From Thermosporothrix hazakensis (lineage in GTDB: Bacteria > Chloroflexota > Ktedonobacteria > Ktedonobacterales > Ktedonobacteraceae), in NCBI RefSeq assembly GCF_003253565.1, contig NZ_QKUF01000043.1:1-35010 (forward strand): a stretch of DNA of 35,010 nt, written 5' to 3'. Numbering within the stretch: the first letter of the stretch is position 1; every line of letters begins with the position of its first letter. Below are positions 21,799 through 30,571 of this stretch, in pieces. The notes beneath the pieces were generated by a model. The model was given only the letters and a program-made list of their open reading frames with translations, did not search any database and was not told the DNA's origin. Both the position numbers and the translations under genes were made by a program.

Positions 21799-22614
21799 AT
21801 GCGTGTAGTTATTTTCTGTGATATGGAAGGAATCTCCTGTATTGAAAACTGGGAACAGGTGACAGGGGGAACCGCTCTGTATGAAGAAGGAAGAAAACTC
21901 TATACCGATGAAATGAATGCAGCGGTGCGCGGTGCGCGTGCTGCCGGGGCAAATGAGGTCATCGTTGTCGACTGTCATGGCGCCGGAGGCGCATATAATT
22001 TCAGAAGCTTTTTAACGGATCGCCTGGAATCGGGGGCTCAGTATGTTTTCGGGTATCCGTGGGCGCGCTATATCGAAGCTTTTGAACAGGGATGTGACGC
22101 CATTCTCTTTGTCGGTGCGCATGCGATGGCCGGGACACCCGATGGTGTACTGTGCCATACGGTCTCAACCGAGTCGTGGCACAATGCCTGGATCAATGAT
22201 ATTCCGGTTGGTGAGAGCGGCATTCTGGCGGCTATTGCGGGCTGTTGGGATGTGCCGGTTGCGTTTGCCTCGGGTGATGAGGCAACCTGCCGTGAGGTTC
22301 ATACTTTGCTCGGGAAAGAGGTCGTCACGGCTGCTGTGAAAAAAGGGCTGGGGCGTTTCACTGCTCGTAGCCTGGCTCCGAAAGATGCCTGTGCTCTGAT
22401 CGAGATGCGTGTTGCACAGGCGTTAAGCCAGAAGAACTGGCCCAAACCATTGAAATTTGAAGGCCCCGTCACCTTCAAGGTCGAGCTAGCAACCCCGGAT
22501 CGCGTCAGCGACTTTATCGGGCGTAAGGGCGTGCAGTTTGATGGTTCACGTATTGTCTATTCAACGGCAAATACGTTCTGGGAAGCATGGGACCAGTTCT
22601 GGTACCGACACTAA
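21799..22614 (+). CDS. M55 D-aminopeptidase (DppA-like)
   Basis: 271 residues, cytosolic, decameric in Bacillus DppA. Metal ligands are in place: Asp8 and Glu10 (CDMEGIS), His60 (VDCHGAGG), His108 (VGAHAM) and a Glu near 139 (PVGESGI). The family hydrolyses D-Ala-containing dipeptides and may recycle peptidoglycan peptides; in Bacillus it sits with a dipeptide transporter, which is absent here. AGGAG lies 5-6 nt before the ATG. A TACAAT -10 candidate is at 21726-21731, and GTTTCA/TGAAAC forms a hairpin just before the ribosome site. Confidence 0.93.
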   Translation: MRVVIFCDMEGISCIENWEQVTGGTALYEEGRKLYTDEMNAAVRGARAAGANEVIVVDCHGAGGAYNFRSFLTDRLESGAQYVFGYPWARYIEAFEQGCDAILFVGAHAMAGTPDGVLCHTVSTESWHNAWINDIPVGESGILAAIAGCWDVPVAFASGDEATCREVHTLLGKEVVTAAVKKGLGRFTARSLAPKDACALIEMRVAQALSQKNWPKPLKFEGPVTFKVELATPDRVSDFIGRKGVQFDGSRIVYSTANTFWEAWDQFWYRH

Positions 22615-22630
22615 GCAATCTCTAGCACGA

Positions 22631-22671
22631 AAAAGAAGGGAGCACCTGTTTCAGACAGGTGCTCCCTTTTT
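22631..22671. terminator. bidirectional terminator
   Basis: A perfect 12-bp stem (GGGAGCACCTGT at 22638-22649, ACAGGTGCTCCC at 22655-22666) with a 5-nt loop. T5 follows on the plus strand and an A-rich flank (T-rich on minus) precedes it. It serves dppA and the convergent ABC transporter gene. Confidence 0.92.
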
Positions 22672-22682
22672 GTTGGTCCGGT

Positions 22683-25600
22683 TTAGACACGAGCGTCTTT
22701 CCGCTTGAGGAACAGGCCGATCAGGATTGTGAGGACAACAATAATGGCTATCAGTGCACCCCAGGCCAGGAGAATGCGCTGAACCGACTCATTCTGCGAG
22801 TAGGTGCTGAAGAGCTGACCCTGATAGGTGTAGGTGTCACCGAAGAGCTTGTCTCCGTTGATCTTATCACTATGCAGGCCGACTGATGAGCCAAGCGCGG
22901 CCATTGCCCAGCGTGTTGGGAAGATGAAGGCCGGTATTTGCAGGAACCAGTCCTTAAAGGGAATGATAGCTCCAGCAAAAATGACCTGCGGGATCAGGAT
23001 AATCGGCACAAAGCTGATGGCTCGGTCATTGTTTGGCGCGATTGCGGAGATGGTCAGACCGATCATCAGACCGGCAATTGAGCAGAGCACCAGCGTGATA
23101 TAGACTTCCAGCAGTACCGGGAGAAAGACCCCTTTCTGTAATGGTTCGCCGATATGGATAATGGCGAGCAACACAGCGGCCTGGAAGAGACAGAGGATGC
23201 TCAGCACAATGATCTTCGAGAACATGTAGGGTAGAATGCCAAGATTGACAGCGCGTTCACGGCGATAAATGTGCGCCTCTTTCACGATTTCGCGTGAGCC
23301 GTTAATACAGCCGAATAGCACGGTGCCGAAGGCCATAATGAAGAGGACCGTCTGAGCATCCTGACCATAGCCCGGCATCAGGAACTCTTGCAGTGCTTTC
23401 TTCACATCATTGTCATTCTGCTTGAGCAGCTCTTTTGCCGGGATAAAATTCTGATCGCGTGCGGCTTCCGGGCCCTCCTTTGCGTCCTTGTACTTCTGCA
23501 GGAAGTCCTGCGCCTTATCGCAGGTGACAGTATCTTTCTCTTTTGCCTCAGGCATCATCAGCGGCGCTTTTTGGGTGTGGTTTGTCTGCTTGTCTGTGAC
23601 TTCCACCAGCGTCTGCGTGCGGCACATCACGATCTTGTCTGTATTAAAGATGCCGGTTCCGATCTCAAAGCGGACCATAAAGACAAGCAGAAGCGCGATA
23701 ATCGGTGCCTGTAAAAGCAGCAGAGCCAGGTTACCAGGATCATTTTTGAGCAACTCAACATAGCGCATGGCAAGCAACCAGAATTGCGCGAAGGGATTGC
23801 CGCGCTTGACCCGCTTGATTTGCTGCTGCTGATACTGTCCGTTTGCGCGTTTGGCCTGCCCCTCGTTCAGCGGGGTCACCACATACTGATAGTAATCAGG
23901 CGAGTTCTTAAAGCGGGCCTCGGCCTCTTCTGGAATTCGGGGGTTTTCCGGAGTGGGTTCGAGAGCGCTATAGATCTCCGCGAAGTCCGATTTCCCGAAA
24001 AACGCCTTAGCCTCATTTGGAGGCCCGAAGTAAGCGACACGACCCCCTTGAGCCAGGAAACAGACATAATCACATGCATTGATATTGTTGGTCGCGTGCG
24101 TTACCAGAATGATGGTGCGTCCGCGATCTGCCAGACGACGCAGCAGATACATCATCTTGCGGTCCAGGCCGGGATCAAGGCCTGAAGTTGGCTCATCCAG
24201 GAAGAAGATGCTCGGGTTTGCCAGCAATTCCAGTGCGATCGAGACGCGTTTGCGCTGACCGCCAGAAAGGCGATTGACCAGTAATTTACGGCGCTGTGTC
24301 ATCTCAACATCTTCCAGGACCTCGTTAATGCGTTGCTCAATTTGCTCCCTGGTGAAGTCGCTGGGGAGGCGCATTTTCGCCGCGTAATAGAGCGCTCGCT
24401 CGACGGTCAATTCGCGGTGCACGATATCATCCTGTGGCACATAGCCAAGCTGCGTGCTGAAGGCGGCAAGGTTCTGGTAATAATCCTGCCCGTTGTAGAG
24501 GACAACTCCTTTATGAGCAGGACGCAGGCCGTTCAATGCATCCATCAGGGTTGACTTACCAGCGCCTGAGCCACCGACCAGCGCCACAAACTTACGTGGC
24601 GGAATGACGAGAGAGATATCATTGAGCAGAATAACTTTATTATTGCCCTCTTTGTAGAGGTTGAGTGCATCAATACGGATGCTGTTACTCTCGTCATATT
24701 GGGTGAGCTGTGTGCCGGTATAGGTCAGACGATAGGGACCAATACGGATTTCATCGCCGGCTGCAAGCAGATGGTTGGTGACCTGACGTCCATTGATGTA
24801 AGTATGGTTGGTGCTGTTAAGGTCGAGCAAGCGATAGCCACCATTAGGCTGCTGATCGAGGCGGGCATGGTGAGCCGAGACCTGGGGATGATTAAGCACA
24901 ACCATGTTGTTAGGCGCGCGACCGAGTGTGATCGATGGAGCACCAAGCGGTATCGGATGAATCTCAGGGGGAATCTCCTGAGAAGTGCCGCTGCCATCAT
25001 CATATGTCAGCGTGACAAGAGTGCCGTGTTCGTCGCCGATACGAAAAATATCCCCATGTACCAGAGGCTTCCGAAATTGCTCATTGCCATGAATGATACG
25101 GCCTTGATACATCAAGCCGTTTAAGGTCTGGCCGCGTGAGGGATGAGGGTGAACCAGCACCCACTGATTATTTTCGCGAACAATCTGTGCATGAAAGCCT
25201 GAGACTACCGGCTCATTGATGATAATATCGCATTGGGGATTGCGCCCGATATTGATCACTGGCTTGAGCAGACGATGCGACTGCTTCTCCCGCTGAATAT
25301 TACTGCTTACTTCCAGGGATGGCATTCCTTCGATGGCTGTTTTATCTGGTGCCAGTCCTCTGGAAGGAGGAGGTACAGGGCTGGCAGGCCCATTGGGCAT
25401 AGCCGCTACGGGTGGAGGCGTTGGCGCGAATGCTGCCGCCGGCTGGTGTGCAGAAAGCACCATTTGTTGTGGGCTTGATGGCTGATTCGGTGGGGATACA
25501 GCCTGCGCAAGAAAGACAAATGTGGTATCTTCTCCTAATCCCACAATCGTATTATGTGAGATCGCGGCTTGTTGTATTTTGTTCTGGTTGACGGTAACAA

Positions 25601-25817
25601 TGCTGTGTTGCGAGAGGTTTTCCAGCATCCAGCTACCGTTGTTCCAGGTAATACGAGCGTGATGTCTGGACACTTTCGGGTCAGGAATCACAACATCGTT
25701 GCTTCCTTCGCGCCCCAGGGTAATAAGCGGCTTATTGAGTGGAAACGATTTTCCTTTCAATGGACCGGTGAGGAATTGGACCGAGATAGGGCCCGGCGGG
25801 CTACTCGCTGCGTTCAT
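22683..25817 (-). CDS. ABCG-type ABC transporter with three N-terminal FHA domains
   Basis: 1044 residues. Three FHA domains, each with GR and S-x-x-H marks: about 30-100 (TLGREGSN..VSRHHARI), 185-270 (NIGRNPQC..VSGFHAQI) and 295-368 (TLGRAPNN..VSAHHARL..NSTNHTYING). A proline/alanine-rich linker joins the first two. The ATPase domain (about 380-610) has Walker A GGSGAGKST, Q-loop VPQDD, signature LSGGQRKR, Walker B IFFLDEPTSGLDP and the H-loop LVTHA. The membrane domain (about 675-1040) has six helices and a roughly 90-residue extracellular loop with two cysteines (MCRT, TVTCDKA). FHA domains bind phosphothreonine, so a Ser/Thr kinase probably controls or recruits this exporter; none is encoded here. 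ATG 25817, not TTG 25820, fits AGGAG 7 nt upstream. Confidence 0.94.
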   Translation of the reverse strand: MNAASSPPGPISVQFLTGPLKGKSFPLNKPLITLGREGSNDVVIPDPKVSRHHARITWNNGSWMLENLSQHSIVTVNQNKIQQAAISHNTIVGLGEDTTFVFLAQAVSPPNQPSSPQQMVLSAHQPAAAFAPTPPPVAAMPNGPASPVPPPSRGLAPDKTAIEGMPSLEVSSNIQREKQSHRLLKPVINIGRNPQCDIIINEPVVSGFHAQIVRENNQWVLVHPHPSRGQTLNGLMYQGRIIHGNEQFRKPLVHGDIFRIGDEHGTLVTLTYDDGSGTSQEIPPEIHPIPLGAPSITLGRAPNNMVVLNHPQVSAHHARLDQQPNGGYRLLDLNSTNHTYINGRQVTNHLLAAGDEIRIGPYRLTYTGTQLTQYDESNSIRIDALNLYKEGNNKVILLNDISLVIPPRKFVALVGGSGAGKSTLMDALNGLRPAHKGVVLYNGQDYYQNLAAFSTQLGYVPQDDIVHRELTVERALYYAAKMRLPSDFTREQIEQRINEVLEDVEMTQRRKLLVNRLSGGQRKRVSIALELLANPSIFFLDEPTSGLDPGLDRKMMYLLRRLADRGRTIILVTHATNNINACDYVCFLAQGGRVAYFGPPNEAKAFFGKSDFAEIYSALEPTPENPRIPEEAEARFKNSPDYYQYVVTPLNEGQAKRANGQYQQQQIKRVKRGNPFAQFWLLAMRYVELLKNDPGNLALLLLQAPIIALLLVFMVRFEIGTGIFNTDKIVMCRTQTLVEVTDKQTNHTQKAPLMMPEAKEKDTVTCDKAQDFLQKYKDAKEGPEAARDQNFIPAKELLKQNDNDVKKALQEFLMPGYGQDAQTVLFIMAFGTVLFGCINGSREIVKEAHIYRRERAVNLGILPYMFSKIIVLSILCLFQAAVLLAIIHIGEPLQKGVFLPVLLEVYITLVLCSIAGLMIGLTISAIAPNNDRAISFVPIILIPQVIFAGAIIPFKDWFLQIPAFIFPTRWAMAALGSSVGLHSDKINGDKLFGDTYTYQGQLFSTYSQNESVQRILLAWGALIAIIVVLTILIGLFLKRKDARV

Positions 25818-25856
25818 CAAGGCACTCCTGGTTGAGAAATAGATTGAATGCTATGT

Positions 25857-25862
25857 ATTATA
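25857..25862 (-). promoter_or_regulatory. -10 box upstream of the FHA-ABC gene
   Basis: A consensus TATAAT on the minus strand, 39 nt before the ATG. No good -35 box lies at 16-18 nt, so this is a partial promoter call. Confidence 0.4.
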
Positions 25863-26031
25863 TCCTGTAGACGTTGGAAAAATGTATTACTGGATAGGTA
25901 TTTTTACCACTGAATAGCGAATTGGGCTATCTGCTTTGTTTTGCAAGCACCTGTATTGTAGAGAGAAATATGGACATGAGGCTATGAACAAGTTCACAGG
26001 TTCGAGGTGAAAATGCGGAGCCGTTGCAGGG

Positions 26032-27759
26032 TCAGCGTTCTTCCTCGGTTGGGCGTAGTGGGATTCGAAAAACAGAGAGCTGTGAACGAAGAGCCGCTGT
26101 CTGTTCTGTGAGTTGAGTCAGGGCTTGCTGAATCTCAAGGGCATGGCGATGAATAGCGTCCGTCATCTGCGGTGTTTCATTGATCGCACTGATAACCAGT
26201 TGTGATCCCTGCGCCTGCTGCTGAACGGAGGCCGAAACGTCCTGGATCAGGTCCGAGAGCCGCTCTATCACAGTACTTAATGCGTCAAGAGCAACTCCGG
26301 TCTGAGTTACCAGCTCTGTTTGTAGCACAACCTGCTGTGTGCTTTGTTCCACACTATGCGCGACCGCTGACGTTTCATGCTGCACCGAACGCACATAGGA
26401 GCCAATCTTGCGAGCAGCCTCTGAACTTTGCGAGGCCAGACCACGGAGCTCTTGAGCAATCAACGCGAATCCCTGTCCGCGTTCGCCTGCGCGTGTTGCC
26501 TCAATCGCGGCGTTGAGTGCCAGATGATGCATGCGCACGGTCAGGTCTGAGATGTCCAAAATCGTCTCGTTGATTTCCTGACTGCTCTCACCGAGCGTCT
26601 TCATAGTGCGGGCAGTTTGTAATGTGGCCTCGCGAACCAGACTCATGCCGTTCATGGTGCGATCCACAATGTTCTGTGCCTCGGTTGATACTTCCATCGC
26701 CTCAGCGGCATGGGCTGAGAGACGGGTGATTTGCTCGGAGACCTGCTGAAGGAGCGTATAGAAATTCTGAATGACCGAGGAGATCTGTTGTATCTGTCGG
26801 GCCTGTTGATCGGTGTTGCGTGTGAGCAGTTCTGAATAGCGCCAGAGGGTTCTGGTCTGTTCATCGACTTCCTGTGTGGTGTGCTGCTCATGACCAAGGA
26901 GTGAGCCAATCGCAGTAAGCACCTGATTGAAGGTTTCGGCAACAGGTTGGAGCCTGGGGTGAGTAGAATGGAGAGGTGTGCGCAGATCGCCACCTTTCAG
27001 GTGCTCCATATCCTCTTGCAAGCGGGAGATGCTCTGTTCAAGTGCCTGTTGTTCCTGTTCGTGCTCCTGAAAGAGCCGGGCGTGATCGATCGCGATTGCT
27101 GCCTGCTGGGCAAAAAGCTCGATAACCTCAATGCGCTCTTCAGAAGGAATCTTGCCATCAACGGGATCATCAAGGGAGAGCAACCCAAGCAGCTTTTGTG
27201 CTCGGGGGCTGAACAGTGGGATCAACAGGACATCCTCTGCATGCCAGTCGTTCTCTTCTTCCGGCTCTTTCAGCGGCGCGGTAAGTAACGAGATACTGTA
27301 GTCAATGTTCTGTTTATGTGAGATAAAATAGCTCTGGCTGATGCGAAATTCCGGGCGCATCACATTGAGGAAATCTTCTACCAGATCATGCGTTGAGCGC
27401 AGAATCTCCTGTTGTTCTTCCGGGATGCCAACGAAGGCAACGGGCATGATGTAGGGGTTTTTCTCCTCGATCAGATTGATGACGGAAATACGGAAGCCAG
27501 TACAGGCGGCGATCGAGGAAGCGATTTGTTGAAGCACCTCATCCAGCCCGAGATCTGCGCGCAGCAGGCGCCCGAGACGAAGCAGCTCGCTGATCTGATC
27601 GCGAATCTGTGGTGTGACCTGTCGCCGCTCACCTGATTGTGTAGCGGCAGGCGGCGGTGACGTCAGCGGATGTTCTGACTGCTTCTGTAATTGTTTGGTT
27701 GAAGGACGAAAACGGACGCGCAGGGGAATAGATCTCCCCGTCAGTTTGCGCTCAGACAT
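26032..27759 (-). CDS. cytoplasmic GAF-domain methyl-accepting chemotaxis-type protein
   Basis: 575 residues with no signal peptide or membrane helix. A basic Pro-rich N-terminus (1-50) precedes a GAF domain (about 60-225), a coiled coil, and an MCP signalling domain (about 300-540). Its hairpin tip is NAAIEATRAGERGQGFALIAQELRGLASQSSEAARKI, close to the universal receptor sequence. It should be a soluble sensor that signals to CheA/CheW-type partners or forms its own helical array. No che genes are in the window, and whether this organism is motile is not shown. GGAGGG lies 6 nt before ATG 27759, which excludes the TTG two codons earlier. It precedes the FHA-ABC gene on the same strand, 214 nt away. 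Confidence 0.92.
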   Translation of the reverse strand: MSERKLTGRSIPLRVRFRPSTKQLQKQSEHPLTSPPPAATQSGERRQVTPQIRDQISELLRLGRLLRADLGLDEVLQQIASSIAACTGFRISVINLIEEKNPYIMPVAFVGIPEEQQEILRSTHDLVEDFLNVMRPEFRISQSYFISHKQNIDYSISLLTAPLKEPEEENDWHAEDVLLIPLFSPRAQKLLGLLSLDDPVDGKIPSEERIEVIELFAQQAAIAIDHARLFQEHEQEQQALEQSISRLQEDMEHLKGGDLRTPLHSTHPRLQPVAETFNQVLTAIGSLLGHEQHTTQEVDEQTRTLWRYSELLTRNTDQQARQIQQISSVIQNFYTLLQQVSEQITRLSAHAAEAMEVSTEAQNIVDRTMNGMSLVREATLQTARTMKTLGESSQEINETILDISDLTVRMHHLALNAAIEATRAGERGQGFALIAQELRGLASQSSEAARKIGSYVRSVQHETSAVAHSVEQSTQQVVLQTELVTQTGVALDALSTVIERLSDLIQDVSASVQQQAQGSQLVISAINETPQMTDAIHRHALEIQQALTQLTEQTAALRSQLSVFRIPLRPTEEER

Positions 27760-28019
27760 CAGCAACCCTCCGAACGATCCAGTCCATCAAAAGATACTCT
27801 CAGAGAAATAAGAGAGCATTTAGCCGTAACATACCATATTTTGGTTTTTCAATACAAGAGATATAGCACATCCGGGTGAAAAAGAAAGGCCGTTTTTACA
27901 GGAGATAGCAGGCCGAGAGGCCAGGGATGTGCATCTAGAAGTACCATCCGAGGGGCTGAGACGTATCTGTTTTAGAGCATGAACGACTGGTAGGAAGAGG
28001 GGAAATATGCCATAGGACG
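27760..28019. other. divergent intergenic region, MCP gene / CoxG-like gene
   Basis: No gene is seen. The A/T-rich stretch 27825-27870 is the likely MCP promoter region (TTGTAT and TATGTT 18 nt apart on the minus strand, weak). GGCC/GGCC near 27911-27922 forms a small hairpin. The CoxG-like promoter is listed separately. Confidence 0.35.
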
Positions 28020-28048
28020 TTGCGATGCTACTGGTTCTCCCCTATAAT
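28020..28048 (+). promoter_or_regulatory. promoter of the CoxG-like gene
   Basis: TTGCGA (28020-28025), 17-nt spacer, consensus TATAAT (28043-28048), 55 nt before the start codon. Confidence 0.65.
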
Positions 28049-28103
28049 GGGCGTAAAGCCGTACGTGTAGAGCAACAATTTTTTTGAGAAGGAAGTGCTC
28101 TTT

Positions 28104-28805
28104 ATGAACATTGAAGGAACGTACACGCTACAGGCACCACTGGAAGAGGTGTGGCAATGTCTGTCTGATGAGGCAGTATTGCGGCAGGCGCTTCCCGGCC
28201 TGGAACAAATCAAGCGTCTTGACAAAGATGTGTACGAAATAACGTTGAATGTAAAGCAGGCTCCACTGGCTGGAAGATATACAGGGCGAGTGACGATAGA
28301 TGATCTTCAGTACCCCTACTTCTGCCGCTTCACTATTACTGGTGAAGGGGAGCAACAGAACTGTGTCAATGGAGATGGGGTTATTCATCTCAATGAGCGA
28401 AATGGGAATACGATTCTTGCATACAAGGGATCGTTGGCCTTTGGGAATCTCAGTGCGCGGCTGACTGTACCTATGGCGCGTGGTGCGGCCAAGCATTTGA
28501 CACAGCAATTCTTTATGGCGCTGGCTGATCAATTGCGTTCCCGTCGAGGGAGCAGTGTGGCGACTGCGGAACGAGAAGAGCCAGTGGTTCAGACGCGAGG
28601 AGATATCATCATTATTCCGCCTCCCGAACTGAAAGAGGAAGACGAGGCTGTTCCGTTGACCTTGAAATGTGTGCGCCTGCTTGGAATCGGTGCGCATAAT
28701 CCAGAAGAAGAGCAGCGTTGGGCAAAGCGAATACGCCAGATTGGTCTTATCTCCCTATTTTTATTCCTCGTGTGGGTTGGCACGCGTTTGCCCAGAAGAA
28801 AATAA
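28104..28805 (+). CDS. CoxG-type SRPBCC protein with a C-terminal membrane anchor
   Basis: 233 residues. Residues 1-145 are a START/SRPBCC fold of the carbon-monoxide-dehydrogenase subunit G group: GTYTLQAPLEEVWQCLSDEAVLRQALPGLEQI, VKQAPLAGRYTGRVTI and a late GAAKHLTQQFFMALADQL helix. A charged linker follows, then one membrane helix (about 211-226) and a basic RLPRRK end, making it tail-anchored. CoxG helps anchor or mature CO dehydrogenase, but no coxMSL genes are nearby, so the ligand is unknown. ATG 28104 is preferred to an in-frame GTG at 28095 because AAGGAAG lies 8 nt before it. Confidence 0.88.
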   Translation: MNIEGTYTLQAPLEEVWQCLSDEAVLRQALPGLEQIKRLDKDVYEITLNVKQAPLAGRYTGRVTIDDLQYPYFCRFTITGEGEQQNCVNGDGVIHLNERNGNTILAYKGSLAFGNLSARLTVPMARGAAKHLTQQFFMALADQLRSRRGSSVATAEREEPVVQTRGDIIIIPPPELKEEDEAVPLTLKCVRLLGIGAHNPEEEQRWAKRIRQIGLISLFLFLVWVGTRLPRRK

Positions 28806-28835
28806 GCAGGGAAACAGAAGCGTACGTAATCACTC

Positions 28836-28860
28836 TATCCGGGGGAAGTCCCCCCGGATA
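28836..28860. terminator. hairpin between convergent genes
   Basis: TATCCGGGGG and CCCCCGGATA pair perfectly (10 bp) around a 5-nt loop, ending 3 nt before the opposing stop codon. There is no T-run on either side, so intrinsic termination is doubtful. Confidence 0.5.
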
Positions 28861-28862
28861 TG

Positions 28863-30185
28863 CTAGCCCATCATCGAGCGTAGGCGGGCTTTCCAGTCAT
28901 TGTCTTCATCAGATTGCTCCGAGGATGCCGGTTCGTCAAGGATCCAGCTACGCGCGCCATTGGCCGCTTTGCTGGAAAGGGGACGCTGGTGACGCGGGTG
29001 GCGATCATCCAGATTGCGAAGCGCGGTCTGAGCTGATTTACGCACATCCTGCACTGGATCCTGTAATAGTGCCTCTACTGCCTCACGCGCTGAACGAATC
29101 CCCAGACGGCCCAGAGCCCGGGCGCTTCCAGCTCGCTCATCGGAGGTGGGAGCGTTCAACAGGGGCATAATCTCAGGGGCCAGTTGAACCAGTGATAGAT
29201 CTGTGATCAGGCGTAAGAGACGATTGCGTCGCATTGGATGTATAATACTGGAGAGAGCTGCCCGGCAATCAGCGTAGATTTGTGCCTTATTGCGAATGAG
29301 ACCCCGGGTGCGCGCTTCTGCAATGGCAACTTCGGCTGACGTATGGGACGTTCCTCGCAAAAATGGCTCAATCCATGGGGCAACCGGCTCAATAGTGTCG
29401 GTGTTCTCGTGAAGCTGAAGGATGGCATGATAGTGTTTATCAAGCCAGTAGTAGAGCGCAAGCGTGACCTCGGCGTCGCGAGCTGCATAGGCGATCATGG
29501 CGGGAGGAAGGGGACGACGGGTCCAATCGGTGCGCTGGAGACTTTTATCCAGTCGGATATGAAAGGCTCGCTGTAACATGGCTGCCAGTGAGGATTCATG
29601 CTGGCCGAAGATCGAACGACAGGTGGCTTCAAGATCGAAATAGTGAGCGACATGCAGTCCGCGCTCAGCCATCACACGAATATCTGCGCCTGCACCGTGC
29701 AAGAGGATAATCTGCTCCGGGTTGCCGATGACGGATGCCAGAGGGGAGAGATCATGCAAGCGTAGCGCGTCAATAACAAAGCACTGCTTGTCGATAGCCA
29801 GTTGCAAAAGAGCCAGACGAGGGACTGTGCTGGCACTGTTGCGCGAACGTCCTTGCGTAAATTCTGCGTCAATTGCAATAATTCTGGATTGCTGGAGCCG
29901 GGATACTGCCTGTAGGAGTTGTTCTGGATGCTCAACCCACAGGCGCTCACCTCTGGGAGGAAGCTGACCCGGAGGAGGAGTAGGGCCGAGGTAGCCCGGT
30001 TGCATATTATCCAGATTGTCCGATTCTGCCAATGGTGTTTTGTCTTTCAATGAACAATCAGTCCGCCTTTGTAGGAATTCCAGCAATGTATGAGGAGCGT
30101 TCAGCAGATGTGGTGATAGATGGACCATGACCGATTCAGGCACAGCGAGCGCCTGCGATACACCGTCACACCTGTGCTTGACCAT
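28863..30185 (-). CDS. RNase D-like DEDDy 3'-5' exonuclease with a HEAT-like C-terminal region
   Basis: 440 residues. The exonuclease core (about 82-260) has Asp106/Glu108 (IIAIDAEF), Asp168 (GAGADIRVM) and Tyr233/Asp237 (YAARDAEV), a complete DEDDy set. SLQRTDWTRRPL is the RNase D-type block before motif III. The HRDC region of true RNase D is not evident. Residues about 320-395 form HEAT-like repeats (SDERAGSARALGRLGIRSAREAVEALLQDPVQDVRKSAQTALRNL), unusual for this family and likely a protein- or RNA-binding surface. The N-terminal 80 residues are not conserved. The start is uncertain (30185, 30128 or 30005), and none has a Shine-Dalgarno. 30185 lies about 70 nt after a predicted transcription start. 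Confidence 0.85.
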   Translation of the reverse strand: MVKHRCDGVSQALAVPESVMVHLSPHLLNAPHTLLEFLQRRTDCSLKDKTPLAESDNLDNMQPGYLGPTPPPGQLPPRGERLWVEHPEQLLQAVSRLQQSRIIAIDAEFTQGRSRNSASTVPRLALLQLAIDKQCFVIDALRLHDLSPLASVIGNPEQIILLHGAGADIRVMAERGLHVAHYFDLEATCRSIFGQHESSLAAMLQRAFHIRLDKSLQRTDWTRRPLPPAMIAYAARDAEVTLALYYWLDKHYHAILQLHENTDTIEPVAPWIEPFLRGTSHTSAEVAIAEARTRGLIRNKAQIYADCRAALSSIIHPMRRNRLLRLITDLSLVQLAPEIMPLLNAPTSDERAGSARALGRLGIRSAREAVEALLQDPVQDVRKSAQTALRNLDDRHPRHQRPLSSKAANGARSWILDEPASSEQSDEDNDWKARLRSMMG

Positions 30186-30243
30186 CCCGGATTGTATGAA
30201 ATGGCTCGTATTTCGCTCACAGAACTTGCTTTTGCCTTAGTAG

Positions 30244-30268
30244 CTATTCTCTCTCGCTTGGAGAATAG
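30244..30268. promoter_or_regulatory. inverted repeat covering the -10 box and start site
   Basis: CTATTCTC (30244-30251) and GAGAATAG (30261-30268) pair perfectly around 9 nt. The right arm contains the -10 box and the left arm lies just after the predicted start, so it is a candidate repressor site or 5' hairpin. Confidence 0.45.
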
Positions 30269-30290
30269 ATCAAAAAAACGGTTTTGTCAA
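30262..30290 (-). promoter_or_regulatory. promoter of the RNase D-like gene
   Basis: On the minus strand TTGACA (30285-30290), a 17-nt spacer and TATTCT (30262-30267). Confidence 0.6.
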
Positions 30291-30571
30291 TATGTGTTTG
30301 CACTTCTGGCGCACACTATAGCACACTTGCTCCCTCTGAGCAATATTCACTCATTGGCGACGAGGAATACGGCATTGCATGAAAAACGGCGAGAAAGCAG
30401 ATCGGGAAAAGTGGATAGAGGAGTGTATTTCTGAAGAGGGAACATCGGGATTTCCGGTATCTCTATCATAGTTTTCTTGTACCGATAAAGAACAGAGGAA
30501 AAGGGCAGACAAACAGTACTTCGGATGGTACTATAGAAGCCAGAGGTTTGAACAGCAAGGATCGAAGCTGT
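30291..30571. other. divergent intergenic region upstream of tag
   Basis: No gene is seen. AGTAC/GTACT around 30516-30533 is a short inverted repeat, and TACTAT at 30531-30536 could be a -10 box for tag, without a clear -35 box. Confidence 0.3.

Noticed and set aside
26000..26031. GGTTCGAGGTGA near 26001, resembling a tRNA T-arm
   Set aside because: No acceptor stem, D-arm or anticodon arm can be folded around it.
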